In this document: positions 51,624-63,806 of the stretch, in pieces
Layout of the letters: every line of letters starts with the position of its first letter
Position numbering within the stretch: the first letter of the stretch is position 1
From: Akebia trifoliata
Taxonomy: Eukaryota; Streptophyta; Magnoliopsida; Ranunculales; Lardizabalaceae
NCBI GenBank assembly: GCA_017979445.1
Contig: CM030711.1
Location: forward strand, 620,001 to 684,000
Reading direction: 5' to 3'
Length of the DNA stretch: 64,000 nt
The notes under the pieces: model-generated
What the model saw: the letters and a program-made list of their open reading frames with translations, nothing else
What the model was told of the DNA's origin: nothing
Database searches by the model: none
Position numbers and translations under genes: made by a program

Positions 51624-52728
51624 TTGCGAACTAAACTTTTTGGATACACTTCTTTCCTTGATGGATGGAAAATCTAAAGAACTTGAATTTGAAGTTCAAG
51701 GCAGACAATGACTATTAACTGGGATATGTACAAATTTCGTCGAACTAGTAAACCAAGAAATAAAATAAACACCACCACCTGCAAACCATGAACCTGTTCA
51801 GACCCAGATCTTCTAAAACCATTTAGGTTTCTAGATCCCTTGAAACTAAATAAATTCTAAGTGCTTCCCCTGTAAACATTTTGTAAACATTTTAACCATA
51901 TGATCGCATGGAGGCATATTGTTGACTATAGTCTTATAAACAACAGATCCCCACCCCCAATGCTCACTCACTCACACACACACAAACACAACACACACAC
52001 ACACACACACACAACACACACACCATTTAAAATAAATGTGTATTGAATATTTGTCAGACATGCCTCTCTCAAGTATGCACTAACAAGTCTTAGCTCAAAT
52101 TTAAAATTTAGAAGATATTAAAATTTATTGTGTTTGAGTTTTTCTCTCTAATGTGTTGTGTCTAAGATTGAACTAGAGTTCGTCCGTTGCGAACTAAACT
52201 TTTTGGATACACTTCTTTCTTGATGGATGGAAAATCTAAAGAACTTGAATTTGAATTTCAAGGCAGACAATGACTATTAACTAGGATATGTACAAATTTC
52301 GTCGAACTAGTAAACCAAGAAATAAAATAAACACCACCACCTGCAAACCATGAACCCTGTTCAGACCCAATCTTCTAAAACCATTTAGGTTTCTAGATCC
52401 CTTGAAACTAAATAAATTCTAAGTTCGCTTCCCCTGTAAACAACATTTGTAAACATTTTAAACCATATGATCGCATGGAGGCATATTGTTGACTAGAGTC
52501 TTATAAACAACAGATCCCCAACCCCAACACTCACTCACTCACACACACCATTTAAAATAAATGTGTAATTGAATATTTGTCAGACATGCCTCTCTCAAGT
52601 ATGCACTAACAAGTCTTAGCTCAAATTTAAAATTTAGAAGATATTAAAATTTATTGTGTTTGAGTTTTTCTCTAATGTGTTGTGTCTTAAATTGTGTTTG
52701 AGTTTTTCTAGAATTCGTCCGTGCTTGT
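51624..52728. repeat. Direct tandem duplication, unit about 563 bp
   Basis: Copy 1 (51624-52186) and copy 2 (52187-52728) both start TTGCGAACTAAACTTTTTGG and share TCTAAAGAACTTGAATTTGA, TACAAATTTCGTCGAACTAG and a final TTCGTCCG. Copy 1 carries a longer (CA)n microsatellite (about 51965-52020). There is no ORF. Small indels separate the copies. Confidence 0.85.
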
Positions 52729-52739
52729 CATGGGCATCC

Positions 52740-53640
52740 TCTTTGGGATTAAGGTGTAAAGTGAAAAAATATAGAAATTCTTTGGGTTAAGGAGAAAAAA
52801 GTGGAAAAATAATAAAATTGGAGAGGTATTATCAAGAAAGGGGGAGATGATGAAAGACAATAAAATGGGTCAAATGGGTAAAAGAGGAAAGAAAGTAAAG
52901 TTAGAGGGGTATTATTTGAGAAGGGGGGTAGAAGAGAAAAGGCAATGAAGTTGAAGGGGTGAAAAGGAAAGGTAATAAAGTGAGTATGATGGATTTCACA
53001 AAATTGTAGTTGAATGGGAGGTTCATCCCCCACAAAACTATATCAAATGTTGGGTCCTACAATTATGTTTTGTTATATAGACTAGAGTTCACAGTACAAA
53101 CATCTTCTTTTGGGTTTGGGGGTAAAAAAATAAAAAATTAGAGGGTATTAATAAAAAAAATTGATGTTAAAGGGGTAAAAGATGAAAAAGAATAAAGTTG
53201 TTAAATGGATAAGAGAAAAAATATAGTAAAGTTAGAGGTGCGAAGAGGATAAACAATAAAGTTGGTTCCACAAAAATTGTAGTTAGATGAGACTTTTATC
53301 CCTTTCAAAGTTGGAGTTGGAGTTGATGTTTAACACCCCCCCAACCCACCTCTACAAAAAAAAAAAAAAAAACTTGTAGCAAAGTGGGTCCTACAATTGT
53401 GTTTGTTGTATTGACTAGAGTTTACCTGTGCCAATGACATAAACATTATCTTAGGTATTAAGTGGGGGTAAAAACAAATAAAAATAAAGTTGGGGGTGTA
53501 ATTAATTAATTTCTTTTTAGGTTAAAGGGTAAAAGATGAAAAATAATAAAATGGGTTAAAGGAGTACAAGAGAAAATATAGTAAAGTTAGAGAGGGTGAA
53601 GAGAAAAGATAATAAATGTTCCCCCCTAAAGTGGGCTTTG
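52740..53640. repeat. Purine-rich degenerate minisatellite-like tract
   Basis: Recurring words such as AATAAAGTT, GGTAAAAGA and GAGAAAA alternate over about 900 bp with no fixed period. The strand is strongly biased to purines. Noncoding. Confidence 0.5.
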
Positions 53641-56060
53641 TCGTTGTGTTTTATTATAGATGTCTCGAGATATCCATTTGGGAAAAGGTTTGGGAGGTGT
53701 CAAATCCCTTGGAAGCATCGGAACAATCATTGGGAGATGTTTTCAAAGTTGAAACTCATTCTACGGATTCCCTTTGGTCTCACTAGACGCTCTTTTGGAT
53801 TGAGAAAACACATATTCCCGACTTAGAAGCATGAAATGCAACATAATCCCGATTTCACGTTTACATTGTTGTGGTCATGTGTTTTTTACACAAGTCACAA
53901 GAACATGACTCATATGTATACATTCTAAGTTCCCTTCAAATCAATTTCAAAATCCAATGACCTTTAAGGGAAAAAAAAAAAATTCACAATCCAATTGAAG
54001 AAAGAGAAATATTTAAAGTACCCTGATATAGGAATATTTTTCTAATTAATTCCTAAGTTTTAGGGGTTTTCTCACTATTGAAATGTTCAAATTGCCATTA
54101 CTATTCGAATTCACCATTTTTGTCTGAATAAATTGGATTTTTGGTATCTCCGTCAAATTTTGGGGACACCATTTTGATGGAAAGGATTTGAAAAGGAAGA
54201 AATAAGTCATTTTCAAGGGTTTTGAAGATGTATGTGATGATCATTTTTTTAAAGATAAATGTAAAAAAGTAAGAATTTTTTTTTTAAACTTTGCTTTTGA
54301 ATTAAAATTGATTAAGGATAATTCTTATGATTTGAGGTCATTTACACAAGTTGTTATGTCATGTTTTTAGTCAATCTTTCGAAAAACTCAAAAATTGAAA
54401 ATAGGCGAGTTTTACCAATGTCAGGCTCTATCTTTTATTCTCTGGTTCATCATTTTTTTAAAAATGAGCTTGACAATTAATATAAATTAGTGACCTCGAT
54501 GATAAATAAAAATCACCACTTTTTATTGTCCATTTTAAAATGAGCTCGACAATAATTATAAATTGGTAAGCTCGATAATAAATAGAAAGTGGTGAGAGTG
54601 GTGAGTTTGACTATGTATAATAATTTTTGTAAAAGTTTCCAAATAAGAGACTAGTCAATTAAATTGACGGATCAATGAACTAATGGTCAATTTATTGATT
54701 AATCTTCAAATATGATTATATTTTTACCCTTCACTTTCAAAATTTTGTTCTCTTCCAACATTCAAATCTCAAGAAGAAGATAGGATTTTATGGATGGCGA
54801 AGATTATGGGTTTTAGTAAAAAAAAACTAAGGAAACATCATTTATATATTTTCCAAAATTTGGGAATTTTAAACGAATTAAGTGAATTGAACCCTGCGAC
54901 ATGAGTGATGAATCTGAATTTTGTTACTATGGTTTGGAGTATTAGTTGAAGATGTTATTTTTATACTACTTAAATGCGATTGGTACAGGTTATTTCACAT
55001 TGACCAAAATGCCATTTCATGAATTTTAAAATGGTTCTAAAAGAGGACAGAGATCAACAAATGAGGATACTTTAGAGCCTTCTTTTAAGACGAGCCATCC
55101 TCTAAAATGAAGTAACAAAAGAAAATGCTGAAGAAACATTAAAATTGACATCGATTCTCACATTGCTGACATGGATTTTTGTATGGAACAAAAGAGGCTT
55201 GTCATCGAGATACAAGTGAGAAGCACCTATGGCTATGTGTGCACCTCCACATCAGCAATGTGAGAATCTATGTCAGGTTTAACGTTACTCTCTGCACGAT
55301 TCATAGTTGAATTGTTGTCAAGATACTATTAGTGATACTGATAAGGCTTAAATGATGATGATGAATCATACTGTTCTGGGACCAGCTGAAAATTTTCAAT
55401 TAACTTGGATGAAGTTAACATAGTATTTTTTTTTTTTTTTTTTGTGTATTTGATTTTTTTTATATGAAAAATGGATTTTCCTCTTTTTCATATAAAAATC
55501 TAGGAAAGGTTGGATTTCATTTTTTCACTTATTTCTATGAAAAAATCAATCCACTCCCAATTTAAATCCTAACATCTTCTTCATCAATCAAAACTATTAC
55601 TGCATTTTCTTAAATGCATTCATTTCTAATTTTACCTTTCCATCTCAGCATCCACAGTTCTTCTTCACTTAATTTATTAACATGTTTTTCTTGACGATCC
55701 AACACTCAGCTCCATAAAGCATAACCATTTGAGGTACGGATTCCTCCAGTGCCAGTACTAGAAAAAGTATTTAGTAGTAAGTTTGGTTACAAGATTTAGG
55801 TTGGTTATAAGAAACAGTCTTTAGTGGTCGAAAAAAAAATAACCGACTGTTTGTTTCGTTGCCTACCCATAGTCTTATTGACGTCTTATAATTTATTTTT
55901 TCAATTTGATTGGTGCGCGATTGTCACATAAGTTAGAATCCAAATGAAACTGATATTAGATTGAATGAACATAGTATTAAAAAAAAAGATTCAATACTTC
56001 AATGGCCAAAAAAATGTTTACTAAGGAAACTTGCCAAGAAATTTTACAAGTTACATCCCC
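53641..56060. other. Intergenic, 3' side of KIN17
   Basis: AT-rich, with family A copy 6 at 55121-55302 and a T run near 55422-55442. Small frames have no recognisable family. The KIN17 3' UTR would lie just below 56067. Confidence 0.45.
55121..55302. mobile_element. Family A MITE, copy 6
   Basis: The arms GATTCTCACATTGCTGACAT and, on the other strand, GATTCTCACATTGCTGATGT pair well. The core has CGAGATACAAGTGAGAAGCA and CTATGGCTATGTGTG. Ends GAAAATGCTGAAG and, on the minus strand, GAATCGTGCAGAG. No clear target duplication was found. Confidence 0.7.
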
Positions 56061-56066
56061 CAAAAC

Positions 56067-57233
56067 TCACTGGCCAAGCTTGCAAATGTCTTCATAGTCA
56101 ACTGCCTGAAGCACCCTCCCATCATATATACCCTTCTCTATCTGTACCTTAGCACAATAATTTTTTGTATCGACAGATATCAGCTTCGCATTCAGTCCAC
56201 GATAAGCTCCATTCACTATTCTTACAAGACCCCCAATTTGCGGAATCACAGTTTCGAGTTCTTGCTGATCAATCCTAAGAATGTGCTTGCTATCAAGCAT
56301 TTGTATTTCTCCAACATACTTGTCCATCACCTTCATAACCATCCCCTTTTGCTTGTAATAACCATTCTCAGCTAAGGCTTTACTCATAACCTTGACTATA
56401 ATTCCATCACACAGCCAATTATCCTTTCGATTGCTCCTCTCCTTCGCCTTCTCCTCTTCTTTCATCAAATCATCAAGAGCTGACCTGCCATAACTACCAC
56501 CAGTTTTAGTCTTTTTCTCATTCTTCTGAGTTTCTAACTCTTCGAACACCACTTTAAAGGAATCATCGTTCTCTTTCGAAACAAGTTTAGACGATGAACC
56601 GAGAGAGAATGCGACCTTGCCTCCAGGTTCTACTTTAAGTGGCTGCTGCAATGGTTCGGGTGACTCTGATTCTAAATTGGGTATCAACTGTTCGGCTTGT
56701 TCGATCTGTTTCTGGATTGCCCGCTCTTGTTTTTCCTCCTCTGCAACATCCGACTTGATACGCTTGTTCTTGAGACGTTCCTTAAAAAGGGTCTCGGAAT
56801 CTCGATCTATATAAGTCATGAACCAACCTTTTGGAGTCTCTTCCACCTTGCATTTCCCCGTGCGTCCGAGATACTTGACGAACTCAGTGAGAGTAGCCCA
56901 TTGTGTGGAGTTCATGTGGACGTGGTGGCGATCGGCAATGTACTCATTGTAGACAACGGTAGCAGCGACACGACTGAATCGGTGGCTCCGCTTTATGTGC
57001 TCCAGGAATAATTCCTCAAATTCCTCAGTATACCCGTCGATAATTCGATTAGGGTTTTGGCCAAATACCTCCATCTGGCGCTGGTGGCTCTCACTCATAC
57101 AGTGGCACTTGAATCCATTCTCGTCTCGGCATTGTTTCTGGCACATTTGGCAGTACCACCGAAGCTTCTGGAGCCCTTTTGCTTTGATTCGATTGGCGAT
57201 CGCCTTCGGTGTGAGAAAATCATTTTTCCCCAT
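56067..57233 (-). CDS. KIN17: KIN17-like zinc-finger and KOW-domain protein
   Basis: A single coding exon of 388 residues from MGKNDFLTPKAIANRIKAKG. A C2H2-type finger spans residues 28-50 (Cys28, Cys31, His44, His50). The conserved KIN17 winged-helix region follows (SHRFSRVAATVVYNEYI, HHVHMNSTQWATLTEFVKYL, TGKCKVEETPKGW) to about residue 165. Next come a charged coiled segment, a tandem SH3-like part beginning at about residue 275 (NWLCDGIIVKVMSKAL) and a final KOW motif near 335-380 (GGLVRIVNGAYRG). Eukaryotic KIN17 binds curved DNA and RNA, is nuclear and is linked to DNA replication, repair and splicing. The length fits plant members (about 400). The ATG sits seven nt after a leader-intron acceptor (GATTAG). 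There is an atypical acidic/Glu-rich middle but no missing key residue. Confidence 0.95.
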   Translation of the reverse strand: MGKNDFLTPKAIANRIKAKGLQKLRWYCQMCQKQCRDENGFKCHCMSESHQRQMEVFGQNPNRIIDGYTEEFEELFLEHIKRSHRFSRVAATVVYNEYIADRHHVHMNSTQWATLTEFVKYLGRTGKCKVEETPKGWFMTYIDRDSETLFKERLKNKRIKSDVAEEEKQERAIQKQIEQAEQLIPNLESESPEPLQQPLKVEPGGKVAFSLGSSSKLVSKENDDSFKVVFEELETQKNEKKTKTGGSYGRSALDDLMKEEEKAKERSNRKDNWLCDGIIVKVMSKALAENGYYKQKGMVMKVMDKYVGEIQMLDSKHILRIDQQELETVIPQIGGLVRIVNGAYRGLNAKLISVDTKNYCAKVQIEKGIYDGRVLQAVDYEDICKLGQ

Positions 57234-57239
57234 CGATTA

Positions 57240-57643
57240 CCTAATCAGAAGAAGATAAATTTCAAAACCCTAGATTTAGATTTTGTCTATAACCTTTCCC
57301 CCAATTAAAGGATTCATCTTTGAGTCTTTAATTTTCCCTCGCAATTACTCAATCACAAGATCATAAATTTCAAAACCCTATATTAAGTTTCGACCAAATT
57401 CTTCCCCCAAATAAACGATCCATCTCTGATACTTTAATTAGCCCCATCTATAACCCAATCACAAGGTCATAAATTTGAAAACCCTAAATTGGGGTTCGTC
57501 TACATTATTCCCCCAATTAAAGGATCCATCTTTGATACTTTAATTATGAAAAAAAAAACCCTATCTTGCTCAGTTATTCCTAATTTCAGCTGAAGAGATT
57601 CTCAAAATTTGAAGAACGAGAAAATAAGATAAAAATACTCACC
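57240..57643 (-). repeat. KIN17 leader intron made of a telobox-bearing tandem triplication
   Basis: The leader intron runs from donor GTGAGTATT (57642) to acceptor ATTAG (57241). On the plus strand it contains about three units of roughly 107 bp starting near 57240, 57350 and 57457. Each has CATAAATTTCAAAACCCTA or a close variant, TTCCCCCAATTAAAGGAT and CATCTTTGATACTTTAATTA. The units are 80-90% alike by eye. Confidence 0.75.
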
Positions 57644-57772
57644 TATGAGTGTGCTTCGTCGACCTCTGCGAACAGGCTTTAAAACCCTAATGAAGCAGGA
57701 AGAATGAAAGCTTTCGGAAATCGGAAGGCTCGAACAATTAACTCGACTGTACCCATCTCGATATTGGTCAAT

Positions 57773-57780
57773 ATTTATAA
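57773..57780 (-). promoter_or_regulatory. TATA box of the KIN17-like gene
   Basis: The minus strand reads TTATAAATAT. Transcription would start near 57745, leaving a leader exon of about 100 nt ending ACTCATAG at 57643. The leader contains TTAGGGTTTTAA, a telobox-type motif. Confidence 0.55.
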
Positions 57781-57799
57781 TACCACCTTGAATTTTCAA

Positions 57800-59500
57800 A
57801 CTAGTGACATACCTCTTGACCTTGGTCTTCTATGATAAACTAATAAAAAGGACATAAATACCTTCCTCGCAACCTCTATAAAAGAACCCCTTGTGTAGGG
57901 CCTGTCAATGAATCGTATCAAACCCGAAATCCGATCCGTTATGATAACGTCAAGTCTAGATCAATGTTTTGGATTTAATAAGGTTTCAATCCGATATATT
58001 ACTTAGATTTTATATATAAAATGGGGTTTAACCCGATGTGATAGTTAATGAATCTTAATATTGAGATCTGATAATAATAAAAAAACAAAACAGAACCCCG
58101 ATCTGATAAGATTATAATTCGATACATACAACAATGTCAATAGATTGACTATCTGATCTGTGGAAAAAAAAGAGTTTGTGAGCGTGGATTTAGGTGCATC
58201 TCGAAGAGACACATAGCCCATTAAATAAAATGACCATTTGTTAACCTTGTAGTATCCATATCAAGAACGCGAGAAAGAGCATAATTAGTCACACATAGCC
58301 CCACCTATTCATATTCTCCCTAGTAGAAGGGTACAGATGAACACCACACTTAACGATTCAAGCTGTACAACGGGTTCTCAATATTGTGGATACCATCATA
58401 TATATATATATATAAAATCAATTCATTCAAATATAAAAAATTCATGTAATTTTTTTTTTACGTATTGTGGGTATCCCCATGAGCCCAGACTAAACCCATG
58501 ATCATATGCACTGCCCTCTTGGAAAGTTCTACATGCAACTTGTCAAGTCAAGGATCAATTGGACCTTGGAGGGTGGCTCTAAGGAATTCATTGACCTATC
58601 CTTCTTGACTAACTTATCAAGGCTTGAGTCAAGGGTAAGCGGGACTTTGGAGGGTGGTCCCAAGGAATTCATTGACCTATCCTTCTTGACTAACTTATCA
58701 AGGCTTGAGTCAAGGGTAAGCGGGACTTTGGAGGGTGGTCCCAAGGAATTCATTGACCTAGCCTTCTTGACTAACTTATCAAGGCTCGACTCGACTCAAC
58801 TCTAGGCCAACTCTTAGGGGGTTAAATTCATGCAAATTTGCTTAAAATCAAATGATAGATATTCATAAGGTTGTCTTGGCGAGGATGACTCCAAAGACAA
58901 TTAGACACTAAAGTTAGAAACAAATTCTTTAGTATTTGTTTTATCTGATAGGACTCATACTATTCTAGATCAGATTAAGACCGATCCCTATGATGTTGAG
59001 ATCATTACTTTTATCTAACCACGTTATGTGATTCAATTATTTTCAAGTAGATTATGGGTCTCTCCTATTGGGCTAGGGGATTGTATAAGATAGAATGATG
59101 TGTAGCCCTCCCCTTATTAAACAAAGAAAATCCACAAAAACAAAAACACCTCCATTGGAAGAGTATGTTTTTTTTCCCCACAATTTTTTATTTTACAAAA
59201 TATGTGGAAGAGGTATGTCATAAAATGTGTTGGTCAGATTTTATCTATGTCCGAGTGATCCAAAATTTGAATTGAGTGGGTTGGACCCTTGGAGTAGATC
59301 CAAATAAAAACAATGGATCAAATTTGGTTTGAAGTCCCTTGATCTTAGTATGATCGAGTCGAATACAGATCCACCTCTATATCTGTTTAGATTTGAATGA
59401 TTTATTATTTTAAAAAAATTATATTTATATAGTCATTTTTATAGTATGAATTTTAGTAAAAGGATTATAGTGATAAAATAGAATATTATTTTTCTTTTTT
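57800..59500. other. Divergent intergenic region between KIN17 and the U-box gene
   Basis: It holds GGATC-rich degenerate repeat (57900-58180 and 59230-59400), a (TA)n tract near 58398-58413 and the 81-bp tandem repeat listed separately. Promoters of both flanking genes should lie at its ends. Confidence 0.5.
58561..58803. repeat. 81-bp tandem repeat, three copies
   Basis: Units start at 58561, 58642 and 58723 with GGACTTTGGAGGGTGGTCCC (first copy GGACCTTGGAGGGTGGCTCT). They share AAGGAATTCATTGACCTATC and TTCTTGACTAACTTATCAAG. Copies 2 and 3 are almost identical. As the period is a multiple of three, both strands stay open, producing an artificial repetitive ORF. Confidence 0.9.
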
Positions 59501-59575
59501 TTGTTTCTTCCTGGAAATCTCGGCTGGTACGAACAAGCACACACTGAGAATCTGATTCAGAGATCTTAGTTCGCC

Positions 59576-62500
59576 ATGGAAGAAGAGAAAAGAGTACTGG
59601 TTCAGAATCTCATCGACATCACCAATGATATTTCTGGGATCTCAGATTACAGATTCTCAGTCAAGAAACAGTTTTGTAATCTATCAAGGCGATTAAAGCT
59701 ATTAACTCCGATGTTCGAAGAAATCAAAGAGAACAAAGATTCGATCTCTGAAGACATAGTAAAATCCCTAAATTCGTTGAAACTAGCTATGGAATCAGCT
59801 AAAGAACTTCTCAGATTCGGAAGCGAAGGGAGCAAGATGTATCTGGTGCGTGTTTTTAATGATTTCTTTGTGGTATCATAAGCACTTGATTTGACTTCCT
59901 GTTTTTCTACTTCAGTTAGATTATACATTTTGATCTAAAATGCGCTTGGACGAATGCTTTGGTTGGTTTTCTTCTCGATTAGGGTTAGGTTTTGAGAATA
60001 TCTGTTAGTTGACCCTGATTTGATTCTATTCTCTACTAGGTTTCCCCTTGGAATTGAGATTTGGTGAAAATATGTTATTAGTATTGTTTGTTTGCTCCAG
60101 CAATCAGTAACAATGCGAAATCGATCTTTTTCGTTTATGTTTTGGAATGTATTAGAACTTTGAGTGGGCAAGGAGTGAAATTTGGAATTATTTTTCTTAG
60201 TGGGTGAATTGATGGGTGGAAGGAATGACACGATTGATTAGTGACAAAACAATCTGTTGCAGTTATGCTCTTTATGAAAAAAAAATCCCTTTTTTTTTTT
60301 TTTGCATTTTAGGTTTCATTTTAATGTCTTATTTTGATGGTGTGTTTGATCAGAGTTTGGGTTTTTTCTCTCCTTTTTACTAAGCAGGGGCGGAGCCAGG
60401 ATTTTTTTGTAGTGGGGGCAAACTATAGTTGTCCCATAAGGTTGAAGAACAAGAAGATGAGTGGTTTTTGAGGCGAAAATTCATGGGTATTTTTGTTAGA
60501 GTTGGTAAAGGCATGTAGGTCATTGCTTATGAGTCTATGAGAGAAGACCTAAGTCAGGGGGCAATGCCATCAGTAGGGGTGTGGGCAAACGCCAAATATT
60601 AACCTAATAGAAGGGTTCTTCTAATAAACCCAAAAACTGGAGTGGGGTGGGGGCAACTGCTAAAAGTCTGTTTGTGGGAGCAAACTCAAAATATATCAAA
60701 TTCTCAAGGGGATAGTGTAATTAAATTTTTTTATTTTTGGTGTAGGGGCAAGTGCCCCCATAGTAAATCTTCCCCTGTTATTGAGGTTTACTGAATCTTT
60801 CACGAATGTGGATAGGAAAAATATGTCGCTTATCTGCCTGTCCATTAATGGACTTGCTTAAGTTTATGAGTGTCTCCCTTGTGTACATATCATGCTTTCC
60901 AAATCATTTTTTGGAAGTTTGTTTTGATTAATCTTTCACTGGTTTTAACCAAAAAAAAAAAAAAAAACCTAATTTCTGCTTGTGGATCTTGAATTCTTTA
61001 CCGTAAACAGTTGTTCAGCTTAAATAAAATAACCATGTGATATTTACTACAAGTATAATGATGTGGGGGTCGAGATAATCAGTTTCTGAGGTGCCATCTA
61101 TATTCCAATTTTTGAGCTTTTGCATAGTTCTTTTTTTCTCCTTTGAGAATCCAAGTTCATGGTTTTGGAGCAGAATTGAGGGATTCTGAAGTCTCTCTTT
61201 CTCTCTATATACAGACATCTTGCTGTCTGCCTTTGAGTTTTTTGCTATGGAACTATTGTTGGCACATCGCCTGAAGTCTCTCTTTCTCTCCATATACAGA
61301 CATCTCACTCTCCGCCTTTGAGTTTTCCACTATGGAACTATTGTTGGCACATGGTCTGATGTTCGTGGTTGACACCTAAATTTCATTTTCAGTTATCCCA
61401 TTATTGGATCAACATTGCTCAATCCAATGCCAATAACTACTAAAATATCATTCCCTCTAAACTGGCCAAAAGACCCTTACAAATAGCTCAAATAACCCTT
61501 CATGCATTGGGCCATCAATGTTTTATTTATTTATTAATGTTTGACTATTTCCCTGATTGTTGACACTGAACTAGATAAGTGGGAATGGACAAGGGCTAAG
61601 GATTTGAGATTTTCTGTCAGGTCTTTCTTTAAATGGCTTTCTTTCGAAGCTGAGCGACCCTTATTGGGCTCAATCACTTGGTCCAGGTTAGTTCCGTCTA
61701 AAATATCTTTTTTTGTTTGGTTGGCCGCCTTGGTAAGATTCTCCGTTGGAATAATTTGATTGTGCGGGGTTGGATCATCCCAATGGCTGTCCATTATGCT
61801 TGAGTGATGGAGAATCTGTTGATCATACTTTAGTCCATTGTTCTTTTTCTTATAATATTTGGTCAATCTTCCTTGGTATGTTCGGTATGACACTGGGTCC
61901 TCCCTCGTAAGTTTTCTTCGGTGTTAGTTGAATGGACCAATAACGCTTCCACATCAGAAAAAGGATCCTATGGGCTATGCTTCCCTCGGCTATTGCTTGG
62001 GAGTCTGGAACGAGGAAACAACAGAGTGTTCAACAACAAGAGCAGTCCCACTCGTGCAAGATTCTTGGAAATTTGGGTCTGTTATACTTTTGGTCGAAGC
62101 AGAATATAGAGTTCGCGGGGACTACCTCGGAGATTTTGTTTTAGATGGGACTCTTTATGTCATCAGTGATGTTGTTTTTGTTTTTGTTTTTTTCTTTGAT
62201 TTACTGCTTTTTGCTTGTTGTTTGTTCTTGAGGCTCTTCTCGGCCTCTCCTTTGTAGTTCTCCTTCTTTTCCTCAATTACATTTACTTTCAAAAAAAAAA
62301 CTAGATAAACTGTTATGTACTATATTTTTTCTGTATGCTAAAAATGATCATGGGTGTGACAAGTGGAGTAATTCTATGAAGTTCTGGAAGGATGTTGTCT
62401 CCATTGCAGGAGTTTCTCTTGCTCATATGTATCAACTACAATGTTTCCCCCTCTGGAAATCTCATAGGTTTTCGAGACTGACTAGCTTGGTTTAGATAAC

Positions 62501-63605
62501 TATTGCAGAAATGGTTGTATAACATATAAAATGTTATGTTTCTGATTCCTTATCTTGTCCTGTCTGCCATACTAGTTTAGTTGACCTGTCTGCCTTGATT
62601 TCAACCCTTTTGTGACTGGGCAGTGAGAGGGATTAGTTGTTGTAGCAGCCACAGAGAATGCCTCAATGTTGATATGCCTCTTGTTTGGGGGTAAATGGAA
62701 CATCTAAATTAATTCCAAGATAAATTTAACCACTTTAATGGTGGCATTAGATTTTGTCTTTCTTCCATGTAGATGTTTTGTGTGGCACCAATGTTTTTAA
62801 AAATGGGCCATAGTGGTGGTCCTACTTGATGATTTGAATGAACCGTCTACTGTTGGTGCAACCGTCGAACCAAGTGAATGGTCAGTTTTTGTGACCTTTT
62901 CAAAGTATGAAAGTTTCAAAAAAAAAAAAAAAAAATCTTTTCAAGATGGATTTTTGGGTAAGGCAACATGATTTTTATATGGGAAGATTCTTTAAGGACC
63001 AAGAAGCCTTAATAGTAAGATGTAATGTTATTCTTTCATGAAATATTGAAAAGATTATTCAAATTCTCTTTACACCCTAGAAATCGAAGAAAACAACGTC
63101 AGTATTATATGATCGAAGGTTTGATTGTTTTACAAGTAAATTAATCATACATATTTTAGAATTCTTTCGTAAATGCAAATCGGTCCAATCCAATAGAATT
63201 GGGATCTGGTCAATTTGGCTGGTTTTCAGTCCGATCATAAATTTGGTTTTTAGAACATTGTGTGGCAAAGACACATATGTGAGCTTGCATGCTTGTAAAG
63301 GCACATGGATGTGTGCTAACAGATAAATCCATAGGTCTACATGTAAGAACTTTATGTCCCATAGATATATAAAGTGCGCAAGATCATTGCTTAGGTCATA
63401 TAAATCGATGCTTAAGGGTGCTAACACCAGTTTCATAACTTATGTTTAGCTGCATTTATTAGAAGTGACCCCTTTTTATATGATGCAGGCCCTAGAGAGG
63501 GAGCAAATAATGCACAAATTCCAGGAAGTGACTGCTCAAGTGGAGCAAACTTTGAGTGGAGTTTCCTATGAAAAACTTGACATATCAGACGAAGTTAAGG
63601 AACAG
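59576..63605 (+). CDS. U-box E3 ubiquitin ligase, PUB13/14-type, N-terminal part
   Basis: Exons 59576-59845 (90 codons) and 63489-63605 (39 codons) have clean GT-AG borders and phase 0; the gene continues past the window. Exon 1 encodes MEEEKRVLVQNLIDITNDIS, then YRFSVKKQFCNLSRRLKLL and SAKELLRFGSEGSKMYL. Exon 2 encodes ALEREQIMHKFQEVTAQVEQ and VSYEKLDISDEVKEQ. This is the UND helical domain at the start of plant U-box/armadillo ligases such as PUB13 and PUB14, which ubiquitinate immune receptors and other targets. The U-box and ARM repeats would lie beyond 64000, so the ligase function is inferred. The large first intron (3.6 kb) is swollen by a hAT-type MITE and a LINE insertion. Confidence 0.88.
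60385..60777. mobile_element. hAT-type MITE in the PUB first intron
   Basis: It begins CAGGGGCGGAGCCAGGATTT and ends AATCTTCCCCTG, with internal GGGGGCAAGTGCCCCC near the right end. Flanks TTACTAAG and TTATTGAG agree at six of eight positions, consistent with an old 8-bp duplication. It is 393 bp, related to the element in eL36 intron 1. Confidence 0.75.
61569..62308 (+). mobile_element. 5'-truncated LINE with 10-bp target duplication
   Basis: The insertion is bounded by AACTAGATAA at 61569-61578 and 62299-62308, the second copy directly after a run of A. Reading plus, it encodes a reverse-transcriptase zinc-binding region: FSVRSFFKWLSFEAERPLLG, ITWSRLVPSKISFFVWLAAL, then, in another frame, GCPLCLSDGESVDHTLVHC and later WNEETTECS-like debris. 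Frameshifts and stops show decay. It lies sense to the host gene. Confidence 0.88.
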
Positions 63606-63806
63606 GTAGAGATCTACCCTCAAAAGAATTTTGTGTGTACTTCTACTGAATATTTGTGGAGGGCCTCAACAAGTTCTTGTTTTTTTTTTCTTTCTAATGA
63701 AAAATAACTGAAGCTACAATAAGAAACTTATCATATCATGGAAGAATCTTTTATTTCTTAATCGTTGATTATTGGAATGAATTTTGAGGGTCACAAATAA
63801 TTTATA

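Noticed and set aside
58561..58803. Regular repeats suggesting a CRISPR-like array
   Set aside because: The units are directly adjacent 81-bp copies without unique spacers, in a plant nuclear context.
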